NCBI GenBank assembly: GCA_027924585.1
Contig: BSBM01000036.1
Location: 248,001-312,000, forward strand
Direction of reading: 5' to 3'
DNA from: Larix kaempferi
Taxonomy: Eukaryota > Streptophyta > Pinopsida > Pinales > Pinaceae
DNA: 64,000 nt
The notes beneath the pieces are model-generated. The model was given only the letters and a program-made list of their open reading frames with translations. It was not told where the DNA came from and did not search any database. This document shows positions 21,627-32,529 of this stretch, piece by piece; position 1 is the first letter of the stretch, and every line of letters begins with the position of its first letter. A program made the position numbers and the translations under genes.

Positions 21627-22184
21627 GTGGTGAGGAGGGAGGTCATATTTGAGGAGGAGAAATCCTTCAGCAAGTCTTATGATTCAGAGGTGGAGGAGCA
21701 GCAGGTTGTGTCTCCACAGGTGACAGGATCACAGAATCAGAGTACAGGGTCACAAGTTTCAGTAGTGACTGGGTCACAGGTTACAGGTTCATTAGTTTCA
21801 GGGACTCAGTCTACACTGACTTCTGGTACAGGGACAGGTTCACGAGTCACAGGTTTACAGGTTTCACCTTCATGTGATTCAAGTGGTACAAGTTCAGGAT
21901 CACCAAGTACAGGATCTCAGGCCACAAGTACTTCTTCAGGGAGACATTTGTCAGATGAGGAGGTTCTGGAGGAGCGCCTACAGCACGAATCTACTTCCAA
22001 GAAACGTAAACCAAATTGGCTTAAGGATCTTGTGAAGGAAGCTGAGGAGTCTGTGGGACTGCCCAAGAGGGAGGTCAGAGAGAGCAAAGCACCAGAGAGA
22101 TTTTCCATTTATATGGCGATGGTGACTAGCTTGAGTGATTTTGAGCCTACTACATTTGAGGAGGCTACCCCACACCAGGTTTAG
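21627..22184 (+). pseudogene. Copia B integrase-RT linker with TGSQ repeats
   Basis: A one- or two-base frameshift near 21620 separates this from the integrase. The linker is an extended Ser/Thr/Gly/Gln-rich segment in which TGSQ or VTGS recurs about eight times, encoded by repeats of ACAGG(G/T)TCACAG. It then becomes charged (ERLQHESTSKKRKPNWLKDL) and enters the start of RT (FEPTTFEEATPHQ). A TAG at 22182-22184 interrupts. Confidence 0.8.
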
Positions 22185-22193
22185 AGAGATTCC

Positions 22194-22750
22194 ATGATGG
22201 AAGAGTACAATTCCATCATGAAGAATGGAGTGTGGGAGATTGTTCCGAGACCGGAGGGGAAGTCAGTAGTGACTTCCAAGTGGCTCTATAAAATTAAGCA
22301 TGTTGCGGATGGCAGCATCGACAAGTACAAAGCTCGATTTGTGGCACAAGGGTTCTCACAGGTAGAGGGAGTTGACTACTCTAATACCTTTCCACTGGTT
22401 TCTATATTTTCTTCGATCAGAGCAATGATCTCCATTGTGGCAGAGATGGGTTGGAGGATTCATCAGATGGATGTGAAAACCGCTTTTCTGAACGGTTTTC
22501 TACAGGAGGAGGTATATCTAGAACAACCCCAAGGCTTTGAGATTCATGGGAGAGATTCACATGTGTGCAGGATGAAAAAGGCCTTGTATGGTATGAAGCA
22601 AGCCCCTCAGGCTTGGTGTGCTAGGCTTGGTATGCCAGGATTGATACTTATTTGCTTTCGATTGGGTTTCAGAAGAGTGAGGCGGATTCCAACCTATACT
22701 ACATTGTGGTTTGAGGTGTTCCGCTCATTCTTCTGCTATATGTTGATGAC
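22194..22750 (+). pseudogene. Copia B reverse transcriptase, N-terminal part
   Basis: MMEEYNSIMKNGVWEIVPRP, VTSKWLYKIKHVADGSIDKY, ARFVAQGFSQVEGVDY, WRIHQMDVKTAFLNGFLQEE and CRMKKALYGMKQAPQAW are textbook copia RT blocks. After QAW the frame is lost (about 22615-22740). The catalytic box reads LYVDDLFITG in a neighbouring frame near 22738-22765, so the YVDD residues themselves are intact. Confidence 0.9.
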
Positions 22751-23703
22751 TTGTTCATTACAGGAGGAGAGCACCTGATTGAAGCATGTAAGAAAGATCT
22801 TGCTTCAGAGTTTGATATGACTGACCTTGGACTGATGCATTACTATTTAGGTATGGAGATTTGGCAGGAGGATGGACATGTTTTCCTGGGGAAAGGAAAA
22901 TATGTTGTAGATGTTCTGAAGAGATTTCGAATGGAGGACTGCAGACCTGTGTCTACACCCATGACCACCAACTGGACGAAGCTTCATACTTATGAGGGAG
23001 ATTTGGTGGATCCTACTTTGTATCGTTAGTTGATTGGTTCGTTGATGTATCTAGTCAACACCATACCATATTTGAGTTTTGCGGTTAACACTCGCAGTCT
23101 ATTCATGGTGGAGCCCAGGAGAGTGCATTGGACTGTCACAAAACACATATTGAGATATCTTGCAGGTACATTAGATTATGGTTTGGACTACAGGAGATCT
23201 GATGGAGTGGGATTGGTTGGCTTCACGGATTCAAATTGGGCAGGTAGTGTTTTAGACCAGAAGAGCACTTCTGGTTTTGCTTCAGTTTGGGCTTGGAAGT
23301 TGTGTCATGGTTCAGTCGGAAGCAAAAGTCCATTGCATTGAGTTCTGCAGAGGCTGAGTACATGGCATCCAGTCAAGCTAGTTGTGAATATTTGTTGATT
23401 CGCAAGTTGATGGTTGACCTATTTGGTCAGGAGTTAAGACCTGCAGTTATACATTGTGACAATCAGAGTTGCATCAAGCTCTCTGAGAATCTGGTATTTC
23501 ATGACAGGTCAAAGAATATTGAGATCAGATATCACTTTATCAGAGATTATGTTCAGAGAGGAGTTGTACAGATGCAGTATGTTTCTACTGATGAGCAGGT
23601 GGTTGACATTCTCATGAAGTCTTTGGGTAGAGGGAAGCATGTCTATTTCAGAGACAAGTTGGGAGTGGTGAAAAACACCTTCCTCAGTAAGAGGGAGTGT
23701 TGA
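22751..23703 (+). pseudogene. Copia B RT C-terminus and RNase H
   Basis: Continues RT (DLGLMHYYLGMEI, KRFRMEDCRPVSTPM). A TAG at 23027-23029 sits where Gln is usual (TLYR-stop-LIGSLMYLV). RNase H shows GLVGFTDSNWAGSVLDQKST, a frameshift near 23290, then SIALSSAEAEYMASSQAS and IHCDNQSCIKLSEN. The frame runs through the polypurine tract, encoding KREC, and its TGA (23701-23703) lies inside the 3' LTR. Confidence 0.9.
23689..23697 (+). promoter_or_regulatory. Polypurine tract of element B
   Basis: AAGAGGGAG immediately before the 3' LTR, translated as part of the last pol codons. Confidence 0.85.
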
Positions 23704-24858
23704 AAAGTTACCTAGGAAGTGTTGTTCACCTAGTGTTGCCTTGGGGTGGACAAGAACACTTTAAATGGTGACCCCTAGTCATTATTAATTAATAAAATGA
23801 GATGTACTTTGTAATTTTAAAGTCACTTTATTAAAAGGTAAAGTCATGGTTTATCCTAAGTTCACATTTAATGAAAAGTCAAGTGAGTGATTAATTAAAA
23901 GGTGTGCTCACTTTATTAAATGACATGAAGAGCACTAAATTTCATTTATTAATTATTTAATTGAGCATTTAATGAGAACCCCTCATCTAATCTAATCTGG
24001 ACCATTAGATTGAAAAGAGGAAGTTACCATGAACAAAAAGGACTTGGGCAAGGCAAACTAATTCATTATCACATTTTCCAAGAGAGAGTTTTGGGAGAGC
24101 AAGAGAGAAAGAAGAAAGAGTTTGAGATAAGTCGACGTAGAGAGAAGAAGACAAATTTCTGGCACATTTCCCAAGGAAATCCGTACAGCGGGTTGGTACA
24201 AATTCCAAGGAATCCGTACAGTCTAATTTTGGCACAGAGTTCGAGGAGGCCATACAGCAATTAATGTTGTCCATACCAGCACAGAAATTGAGGAGAGTTG
24301 CATAGTTTTCGAGGCTGAAGATTGGAACAGATTTTGAGGCTGAAAAGTACAGCAATTAATGTTGTCTGTACAGGGACAGAATTCAGCCACATAATTTGAG
24401 GAACAGTTCCACACAGAAATCGAGGCCGCACGTGTGAGGTTGTATAGTAGTCTGTTGGGCACATATTTCGAGGAAAAGTACAGTCAGTACAACAAGTCGT
24501 ACTGGGATAGTTTGGCACTAATTTCGATATGAAATTTGGTTGAGATAAGTACTGCTGTGATTTTTATTTGTCTCTAAAAAAAAAATTCTCTCTCTCAGTA
24601 AAGTTTTCCCTTGGGGGTTTTATCCTGGACCAATTTGGTCTGTGTTAAAATTTCATGTGTTTGGCTAATTTAAATTTATGAGTATGATTTTATTGGCTTA
24701 AAGTTAAGTTTTCTGAGTTGTTTGAATTTGAAAAACATTCTCATGTGTTTCAGTTTAGTCATTTTTATGTTAAAAATGTGCATACTGGGGTTTGGGCATT
24801 AAACCATGCAGAGAAGATATCAAGCTTGAAACTGAGTTGGGATTCCAAAAAACTTTCA
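23698..24858 (+). repeat. 3' LTR of copia element B
   Basis: 1161 bp, colinear with 15187-16344 including the internal ACAG/TTCGAGG repeats. TCTAG follows at 24859-24863. Confidence 0.94.
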
Positions 24859-25009
24859 TCTAGAGGCATCAATAGCTTTGCCATGTGAAAATGAAAAATG
24901 AAGCAGTTGGTATATATCTCCAGTAGAATCTATATCACCCAATGCATCCATCTCATCTATATAAGTATCGATGAGTGTAGTGGGTGTAGCAATTGGTTGG
25001 TCAACTGTT

Positions 25010-25345
25010 AGAGGAGGAGAAGATGGTGTTCGATCAACTAATGGAGGAGATGGTTGGTTCAACTAGATGAGGAGGAGAGGGTGCTTAGTCATGCTATGGA
25101 GGAGGATACTATTGTTAGTTGACTATGGAGGATGAGATGGTGGTCAATTGATTTGTGGAGGAAGAGAGGGTGGTTAGCCAGCTTGTGGAAAAGGAGATGG
25201 GGGTAAGTTAAATAGCGGATCAATAGATGGTGGTAGGTCGGTTAAGTGATGAGGATATGGTTGTTGGTCATCCTATGGAGGAGGAGAGGGTGTTCAATCA
25301 ATTAGTGGAGGAGGAAGAAGAGGGGGTGGAGGAGGTGGAAGATCG
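25010..25345. repeat. Degenerate GGAGGA/GGTGGT minisatellite
   Basis: Plus strand has repeated GGAGGAGAGGGTG or GGAGATGGTTGGT words spaced roughly 30-45 bp, each followed by a TCAA/TTAGT segment. The unit is too diverged to define exactly. On the minus strand it encodes Pro and Leu-rich repeats. Confidence 0.6.
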
Positions 25346-25382
25346 CCATCCTCGGCATATGAATCTGAAGAAGAAATTTTAT

Positions 25383-25480
25383 AGCGATGACGATCCCACC
25401 TCTTCCTCTCCAATAATATCGCCACACTAATAGCAATGACGATCCGACCTCTTCCTCTCCAATAATATCGCCACACTAAC
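25383..25480. repeat. 49-bp tandem duplication
   Basis: The unit from AGCGATGACGATCCC (25383) is repeated from AGCAATGACGATCCG (25432), each ending in ATATCGCCACACTAA. The two copies are nearly identical, differing at only a few bases. Confidence 0.92.
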
Positions 25481-25891
25481 AACATGATGGATCAATAATT
25501 TCATATTGCATATAAGGTTCACCCATATGTAGGCAATCTCTAGGTCTTGTATGATTTGTGTCACTCATACAAGGTGTAATATGTGTTACGCTAACAATGC
25601 ACATAGTCGATTTGTTTGTTCTTGGAAGAATCTAAGTTCTGGCCTACATTGTAGGCTAGATGTCTATATCTAAGGTACCTCATTTACCTCTGCCATCTCT
25701 TCATCCTATTGGGGAGGCACTTCCTCAACATGTGTGTTAATATCTGCAAAAGAATATACAACAATAATTAGACAATTTATAAAAAATGGTACAATAACTT
25801 ACATGTGCATTAAATAAGATGAAAAATGCAACTAGATTAATCAAAACATGATAATGATACTACCACTGGCATCTGGTGGCTCATCTGGGGT
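25481..25891. other. No clear feature
   Basis: AT-rich. The minus strand near 25690-25740 and 25860-25890 has short coding-like stretches rich in Glu, Val and Pro with possible splice signals between them. They could be upstream exons of the Pro-rich frame, but this is weak. Confidence 0.25.
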
Positions 25892-27010
25892 TGTAATATC
25901 CCGATTTTGACCCCATTGCATTAAAATTGTAAATGATGTAAATATGCTAGTGTGAATTCCTAGTGCGGAGCTCAAGGCCAAGGCCCGACTAGTGAATGTT
26001 TAGGCATGTATGATGTTATATTTCTATTTTGGACCATATGATTGGCTTATTATGCCTAATTCAAAATATATGTAAATATTATGCTAAAAAGTAATAGAAT
26101 GGTCCAACAATGGCTGTGTAAAGAGCACCAAAGGGGCTATGATTCCGCCAGAGGGGAAGATGAAGGGGGCTTATGGGAAACCCAATCCTAAGCTACCAAG
26201 TGTCAACCATAGAACTCACCCAAAATTATGTCATGTGATGGGAATAAGCCAATTATCTCCTTTTTTGACCATTTTTCCAATCATTAATGCATGTGTGTGG
26301 TTGGTGGGAAAAGTCACCTCATGTAGTTATTGAAGCATGGGACTGACTGCACTTTTGTGACAGTTGTGTTAGCTGTCAGAAGTCCTATTTCTTGTATGGT
26401 CAGAAGCCATGTCATCTGTCTTTTCACCCTTACCACATCTCCTTAGAGTCAACATTCTTTTGATTATCATTTTTCCATTCACATTCTCTCATGCAAGCAG
26501 TTACTCCACAAAGAATTATTCCATTGTTGTTGATGGCCATTTTTACCAGACTGTGTATTAAACCCAGGAATTTGAATTAGAAGACAAAGAGCAGAATGGA
26601 TTGTAGGCTGAGAGATAGAAGCCTGTAGGTGATTCCTTCACCCCGGTGGACTCATAGCCCATCTTAGGGGTGGCCTCCCAACAGAAAGATTATATGATGG
26701 ACGGAGTGCCTATGGTTGGGTGTAAAAGCACTCTTACACAGCTAGTTGCTTGGATTTGCATTGAATAAAGATAAGTACTCTCATGTATTTTAATCTGAAC
26801 TGTTTTAATTAATGCATGTAATGTTTATGCTTGCATTTGCTTGCTAGATGTGTGTGGATAGATTTTAAATTCCACTGTGCATGTTTATTTTTGTTCTGCA
26901 CACATTATGTTTGTTGAAAAATCACATTATGCATTTGGGGCGAATTATTAGAGCCCCGGTATGGCCAACGTCCCCTCCTGATAATCAGATTGGGTGAGTG
27001 GGACGTTGCA
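25892..27010. repeat. Probable solo LTR (gypsy type)
   Basis: Starts TGTAATATCCCGATTTTGAC and ends GGGACGTTGCA, a start and end pair common in plant gypsy LTRs. The flanking 5-mers GGGGT (25887-25891) and GGAGT (27011-27015) agree at 4 of 5 bases. AATAAA-like signals occur near 26764. No internal domain or second LTR copy is visible nearby, so recombination to a solo LTR fits. Strand is undetermined, though the TG...CA motif fits plus. Confidence 0.5.
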
Positions 27011-27298
27011 GGAGTAAACATGATGTTATTACATTCTCACCAGTCTAACCATGCATATACTACATAAGATCCAAGGTATGATCATCCTCATTGACAAGCA
27101 TCTACAATACCTATGGAGTGATCCTACATGGGAACTCCAACGAGTCCCTCTTGAACAACAACTTCCTCCATGTGTGCATATGCACATCGTTCCTTGGCCT
27201 AGGAGGAAGGCGGTCAAATGATGGCCTAGAGGCCAAAAACCTCTCAAAGAATAAACAAAATAAATATGAATCGAAAGGGATATTAAAATTTACTAGCA

Positions 27299-27603
27299 TG
27301 GTGAGAGAAACAACAAAAGAATAAAAGAATCCACAAGATTAACAAGAGATTTTTACCCTAAAAGCCATTATTGGTAAGATCAACACCCCATAGATATATA
27401 TCATCCTTGGCCAATTCAACCAACACTGACTACATAACGCATATTGTAATGGAGTTCTTCAAGTCTTTAAATAGGATTCATCACATACTGATACCATGGG
27501 TTACCCAATACCATGGGACCGTAAATCACCAATGATAAACCCATCATTGATTGAATTTAGGCTATCCTAATCACCTTATAATTGAGCCAAGATTAACCCA
27601 ACA
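27299..27603 (-). repeat. LTR-like direct repeat, left copy (3' LTR on the minus strand)
   Basis: 305 bp starting TGGTGAGAGAAAC on the plus strand. It shares GAATCCAC, TTGGCCAAT, GGA(G/A)TTCTTCAAG, TTTAAATAG, TTCATCACAT and ATGATAAACCCATCATTGA-type words in order with 29193-29479. Confidence 0.7.
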
Positions 27604-29192
27604 TTCCCCCTTTAAACTTAACCTGAGGTAAATTCCTACCCCCTCAAAGTTTATAATTGGGTATCTAAGAATACAACATGCCTTGCCTTAATAATCACCT
27701 AGGCCTATGACTAGACTTAATATTGATGATCAAATAAACCAAGGGTATGCATGCCTAAATAGGTCATACATTCATATTTCCATTTACATGTAATTAACTT
27801 ACAAGGCCAAATTTTGCCTCCAATGCAATATATAAAAAGTGGTTTCAACAACAACACTTGGAATCGTGCATTGATCTATTACTTTTAACCAAACAATCAC
27901 ATTACAACCATGGTCTTTCACTTCAAACTATACCGCTTGGATCATCCATCTGCACTTACTACTTTTGAAATCATATTTCTAAGATACACAAAAGAAATGC
28001 CAAAAGAATCAAGTATTTCTCATGATTTTATTAACACCAAAATATTGGAGCAATGGAATAGAACCTTGGTGGATTATTCTACTGCAGGTCGTGACTAGGA
28101 TTCAGGTCATGCCATCTATGGTACACCTATTCACCACCCACCATCCATCCTTCTATACATCATCATGTTAGCAAGCATTAATAGAAATCATTTTTATCCA
28201 AGGTATAAATCAATCAACAATCTAATACTCCAACCAATGATGGGTTTACAAAGTTAATGCTTCTCTTTCATGTAGCCAAAAAAAATACAACCACACAGTA
28301 CCCTAAAATTCTAACAATGAAGAGAATGAACATATTTCTCCTCCAAATCGCATTTTCAAGCACGATAATTTTGCTCCTCACCGCAATCCACATCACGCAG
28401 CATCGTTGTTGTCCATAAAGCAATCAATCAATTGCCATCACCTTGCATTGGACTGAGAATGCAAACCATTAAAATTATCTACACACTGCCCATATTAAGT
28501 ATCATAAAGGTATAGCTATATCAGGTCATACACACTAGTAGGTGCATTGGCATGTGTAATGGTAGGTTCTAATAATAGAACCATGAGAAATCACATAGAT
28601 TTCCAACACTTATTCTCCCACCAAAAACAATTTCCGCTACATTTTCTTATGGTTTGTAGACACTACCTTCAGGAGTGGGCACACAATCTATGCATTAACC
28701 TTCTTCTCGCAACTAGTGGCTCTCTTCCTACTATGCCCCAATATACCATGCATTACCCCCATCTACTTAAAATCGTGTTGCACATATGCATTGAATTCTC
28801 TTTAACTGCACATAGCAGATAACCTTCTGTTGTTCTTCTCCACGTAGGATTTTCCATCATAAGCCAATTATTCATGGCCTAACATCCACCTTGAATTCCT
28901 ACAAACCCCCAATCTATAGGCTCCAACTCTAATAGACAAGATCTCGGAATTAAAAACTATATGGCATAGATCTTTACTCTAGTAGTAGATCATGGGCATT
29001 ATATGTGCTAGTGTTACAACAAGGAAATCACAATCTCATATTTCCACAAGCCATTTTTGCATACTAGATCCATGAGCTAATCCAATCTTATCCAACATAT
29101 TTTCTTCATGGCTCCCAACACCAAACCACTCTCACTTGAGTGTCCAGGTCAAACCACGGCTCAAACTAGCTCCGATAACTCCGATACAAGTA

Positions 29193-29479
29193 TAGTGAGA
29201 GAAATAACAAAACAAAAAAGAATCCACGAGATGAATAAGAGAATTTTTCCTTAGAATACCTTTATCTGAAAACCAGCAGCTAATAGATGTATATTAGCCT
29301 TGGCCAATCTATCCAACACTAACCACAGATGGCATTTTACAATGGAATTCTTCAAGCCTTTAAATAGCCTTCATCACATGATAATACCATGGTCATGTAA
29401 ACCACCAACGGTAAACCCATCATTGACCGAATCAAGTTTATCTTAATTACTCTATAACTTATTCAAGATTAACCTAGCA
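29193..29479 (-). repeat. LTR-like direct repeat, right copy (5' LTR on the minus strand)
   Basis: 287 bp, colinear with 27299-27603 with many substitutions and one about 15-bp deletion (the left copy repeats ACCATGG). Its outer end reads CCTAGCA where the left copy has CCCAACA. Confidence 0.7.
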
Positions 29480-29910
29480 AGTGAATTCCATCCTCCCCTC
29501 AAACACAAAGCAACAATGATCCAAAGCTAAACGAAATTGTCATAAAAAAAAGCTCGACCAACTAATACATCTAGGTATCTGCTCTAAAGAATATAGATAG
29601 TTTAATAGATGGAAACTAATGTGTTTCCCATCAATGGTGTAATGTTCCACCATTAAGACCAAAAGTGAGAGGCACCTAACCTCCTCTACACCAAATGAAT
29701 GCAAATCAAACTAGACACCAACAACCTAGAACTGACCAACATCAACAATGCCATCACTAACATATATTTCAACATAAGCTAATTGGATCTCATCTACAAT
29801 GCCATATGAGAGATTATGGAAATTGGGAAAATCCTCCCCTCTCATAGGCAACCCAGTAATGAAGAATTTGTCCTCCTCTATGGATTGGTACCACAATTTG
29901 GGACCGGCCC
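29480..29910. other. No feature seen
   Basis: Unique-looking AT-rich DNA between the small minus-strand element and the 5' LTR of element C. Confidence 0.4.
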
Positions 29911-30110
29911 TGTTAGAAACCTAGCTCTTATCATAAAGTCCTTATTACCTTAACAACCTTGCCGTTACTTTACGGTTGTAAGGTAGTTACTTGTAAACAT
30001 TGTATATATGTTATGTTCATGAATAATAAATTTGAACGGGCTCATGCCCTCTTTCCACTAGTATTCATTTCTTTGTTTGTTTGGTCTTCTTGTTTATTTA
30101 ATGTTTATCA
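29911..30110 (+). repeat. 5' LTR of element C
   Basis: 200 bp, unusually short for such a long element. It contains the polyadenylation-like AATAATAAA word near 30021 and matches 40213-40411 at about 90% by eye. Confidence 0.85.
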
Positions 30111-30112
30111 TC

Positions 30113-30124
30113 TGGTATCAGAGC
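30113..30124 (+). promoter_or_regulatory. Primer-binding site of element C
   Basis: TGGTATCAGAGC, a perfect initiator-methionine tRNA match, two bases after the LTR end. Confidence 0.9.
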
Positions 30125-30599
30125 GATTAAGGTTCCAAAGGCCTGGTTTCTATGTGCAAAATGAAAGATGAGACTGATTGAACAAAAATATATGGCTGAG
30201 TTCTATACTGTGATGCTCGTTATTTTGTTTCCATGAAGAAGAGGAGCAAACTTGAGCAGTGCGTAAAGAAGGAGACAAAGTGAGATAAACAAAGTTCATT
30301 TCTAAAGAAACTTCCAATGTAAATAGGACAAATAATCCATGCAGGATAAATATATAATAAATGTATAAAATGAATAAGAGACATGAGATTATTACAACTG
30401 AGAATGAGGGCTCATATATATATATATATATATACATACCCACGCACAGGTACCCTTTTGTAAAGAGACGTGGTCTTTCATTAGGAAGGTGTCTCTTCAT
30501 TACCTATTAGTTTATTGAATGTTAATTATTGATTTAATATTAGTATTTATTTATATTAATATACTATATATATTTTGTTTATTACATTTCCTTCCCCTT

Positions 30600-32120
30600 A
30601 TAAATGCTTTGTCCTCGAAGCATAATTACGAAAGACTTTATCCCTTTTCCTTGCTCGTGATGCCTTCTCATGATCTTATGTGTTGGTAGATGCGACACTT
30701 GATGAAACGAGACGATATGAGTTACGAATTCTCAAGTAAAAATGTTGCATCAATTGTGAAGTAATGCATCCCAAGTTAACCTTCATTAGGACTTTTTGTT
30801 GATCAACTATTTAGATAGAACTTCTTATTTTAGACTTCCATACAAGTTGTCGATTTTGTCTTCGTTCTTTTTCAATGTTGTAGTTGGTTTGTTTGTAAGA
30901 GGAATATCGTTTATTTTTCTCTTGATTTTTACATCGGTAATAACAACTCTTGTAATTTGGATGACGATAAGGTATTCAAGTTGCTTGTGGAGTGTTTGTA
31001 GAAACTTCTACTTTTTGTACTTTTGGCAATTTAGTGTTCGATACCTTTTCAATATAATCGTTTTATGGAATTTGAACATTGATTGGATCTGTACTAGTTC
31101 CTTTTCCCAAAGTCTAGATTTGTATCTCTGATGATGTCGCTATTTCAATGGTTTTCGTCATTGTTTCTTTGTCGACCTTTGATACTTTGTTGGTAAGTTG
31201 CTCTACCCTTTCTTGTAATGACTTCTTATCACTTTTTAGCTTCTTAATTTGTGTATGTAAGCTTTATTATGTTGTCGTAAATGTAGAAGTTCTTCATTGT
31301 TCTCTGGCTTTTCAAGTTGTTCTTAAGGTCGAGGTTCTCTGACTACACTTCTTTTAATCTTTTGATTTTCTCAAACAACCTACGATTAAGGTCCCTTAAA
31401 CTAGAAGCTTCATGATCTTTTTATGATAACTTCTTATCGAATTCCTTCACAAGACCTCGATTCTCTTGTTATAACTTTTGAAAACTATGCTTCCTTCTCT
31501 TTGGACTTCATGATTTTTGTAAGTAGTTTTTGGCTATGATTTCTTAGGCGAGAAATCTCTTCGTCTCTTTCAATGATGAACTTGTCACATTCTTTCTGTC
31601 GATCCCGCAACTTTTGCATTGACTTTCCGCTATCTTGAAGGATCACTTCTGGTGTGTCCTTTAGGTCATTTGACGATGGAGCGTTTGAATATGTCTTCAT
31701 TGTAACATCCTGCAATGTGATTTTCTTCTTCTTATAAGAAAATGTCAAAGACTTTGCGTTCATATTTAATATGAAAGATCCTAAGGTTTCCATCTAGGGA
31801 GAGCCCAAAATGATGTCAACATCCTTATCAAACATAGTGGTAACATTAAACCGAAATGTGAATTTATAATCATCAATTGTTAGTACATTGTAAGTTTTTA
31901 ATCTCATATTCATTACTAAAGATACTTTTATTTTCAATTATATTTAGCTCTGGAATAACTAGTTGATTTGCAAAGTTGATGTTGATATAATGTTCCTTGC
32001 TTCCCGAAGAAATACAAATGTTAACCTCCTTATCTTGAATACTTCCCTTCAATGTTAATACTCCTCTGAAACATGATCTTGAAAAACCAACATAAGAAAA
32101 CCTTTCTTCATTATTTTTAA
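30600..32120 (-). pseudogene. Gypsy-like protease joined to a coiled-coil protein, decayed
   Basis: On the minus strand the protease comes first. LTLKGSIQDKEVNICISSGS (about 32070-32000) occupies the active-site region, with Ser-Ser-Gly where D-S-G is expected, followed by INFANQLVIPEL. DVDIILGSP, a TAG, and METLGSFILNMNAKSLTFSY with KKKKITLQD (about 31840-31720) match the C-terminal end of plant gypsy proteases. Instead of RT, a long charged helix follows (EISRLRNHSQKLLTKIMKSK). Further on are RHPNYKSCYY and VNLGC with SYRLVSSSVAS, which match the end of the intact coiled-coil protein at 41709-42806. Many stops are present. A purine-rich GGGGAAGGAAA on the minus strand near 30588-30598 then leads to TGTAATAAAC, possibly an LTR start. 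Confidence 0.65.
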
Positions 32121-32529
32121 CTAACTAAGTCCATTTTTAAATCTTCCAATTCCCTTATATTATCTTTTTTGAGGTTTGATTTAAAACATTTTACTAATTC
32201 TTTATGATATTTGAATGGAACTTAGTAAATTACTCTTTTTATTTCCCAAATTAAAAGCACTTTAAAATATTATTTATAACTATTTTGTAACCACTTTTTT
32301 TTTAATATAATGTTCCTTCACCTTTACTTAGTATTTCTTATAGGCTAACACCCTTATTTCCTTGTATTCTCTTAGACCTTTTTATTCTTCTTTGGAATTG
32401 ATCTATTAACTACCCTGTATGCGTCTTCGGATTTAAGAGCTTCTTTAATGAAATATTTTGTTTAAATTATCTGAGTGTACCCTTCAAATTGCCTACAACA
32501 TGAAGCTAACAAACGAAAAATGAACCAAT

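Larger units (their letters stand above)
15187..24858 (+). mobile_element. Copia LTR retrotransposon B, interrupted by a nested element
   Basis: LTRs at 15187-16344 and 23698-24858, both starting TGTTGAAAAG and ending TTCA, with TCTAG on both sides (15182-15186 and 24859-24863). Gene order is gag, protease, integrase, RT and RNase H, so Ty1/copia. It spans 9.7 kb, of which 2.9 kb (16931-19815) is another LTR element plus its duplication inside gag; about 6.8 kb is element B itself. Frameshifts and stops kill gag and pol. By eye the LTRs are about 94-95% identical. Confidence 0.96.
24859..25480 (-). pseudogene. Minus-strand proline-rich reading frame, unidentified, cut by element B
   Basis: On the minus strand 25062-24856 is open and encodes a Pro-rich start (NQPSPPLVDRTPSSPPLTVD), then an acidic segment (YIDEMDALGDIDSTGDIYQL) ending FSHGKAIDAS at the TCTAG of element B. 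It originally continued at 15186-15128. Further upstream on the minus strand, SSSDSYAEDGD followed by a run of Pro and PLIDHPLL suggest the same protein extended to about 25400 with frameshifts. The GGAGGA-type repeats on the plus strand are the coding basis of the Pro-rich part. Function unknown. Confidence 0.4.
27299..29479 (-). mobile_element. Small element bounded by about 300-bp direct repeats
   Basis: Two similar direct repeats lie 2.2 kb apart. Read on the minus strand they begin TGTTGGGTTAATCTTGG, and the better copy ends TCTCTCACCA, so TG...CA like LTRs. A purine run (TTAAAGGGGGAA, minus strand) abuts the start of the left copy like a polypurine tract. A degenerate primer-site-like TTGTATCGGAG lies just inside the right copy. 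The about 1.6-kb interior has no recognisable retrotransposon domain. This suggests a TRIM-like or gutted LTR element on the minus strand. Flanking duplications are not clear. Confidence 0.55.
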
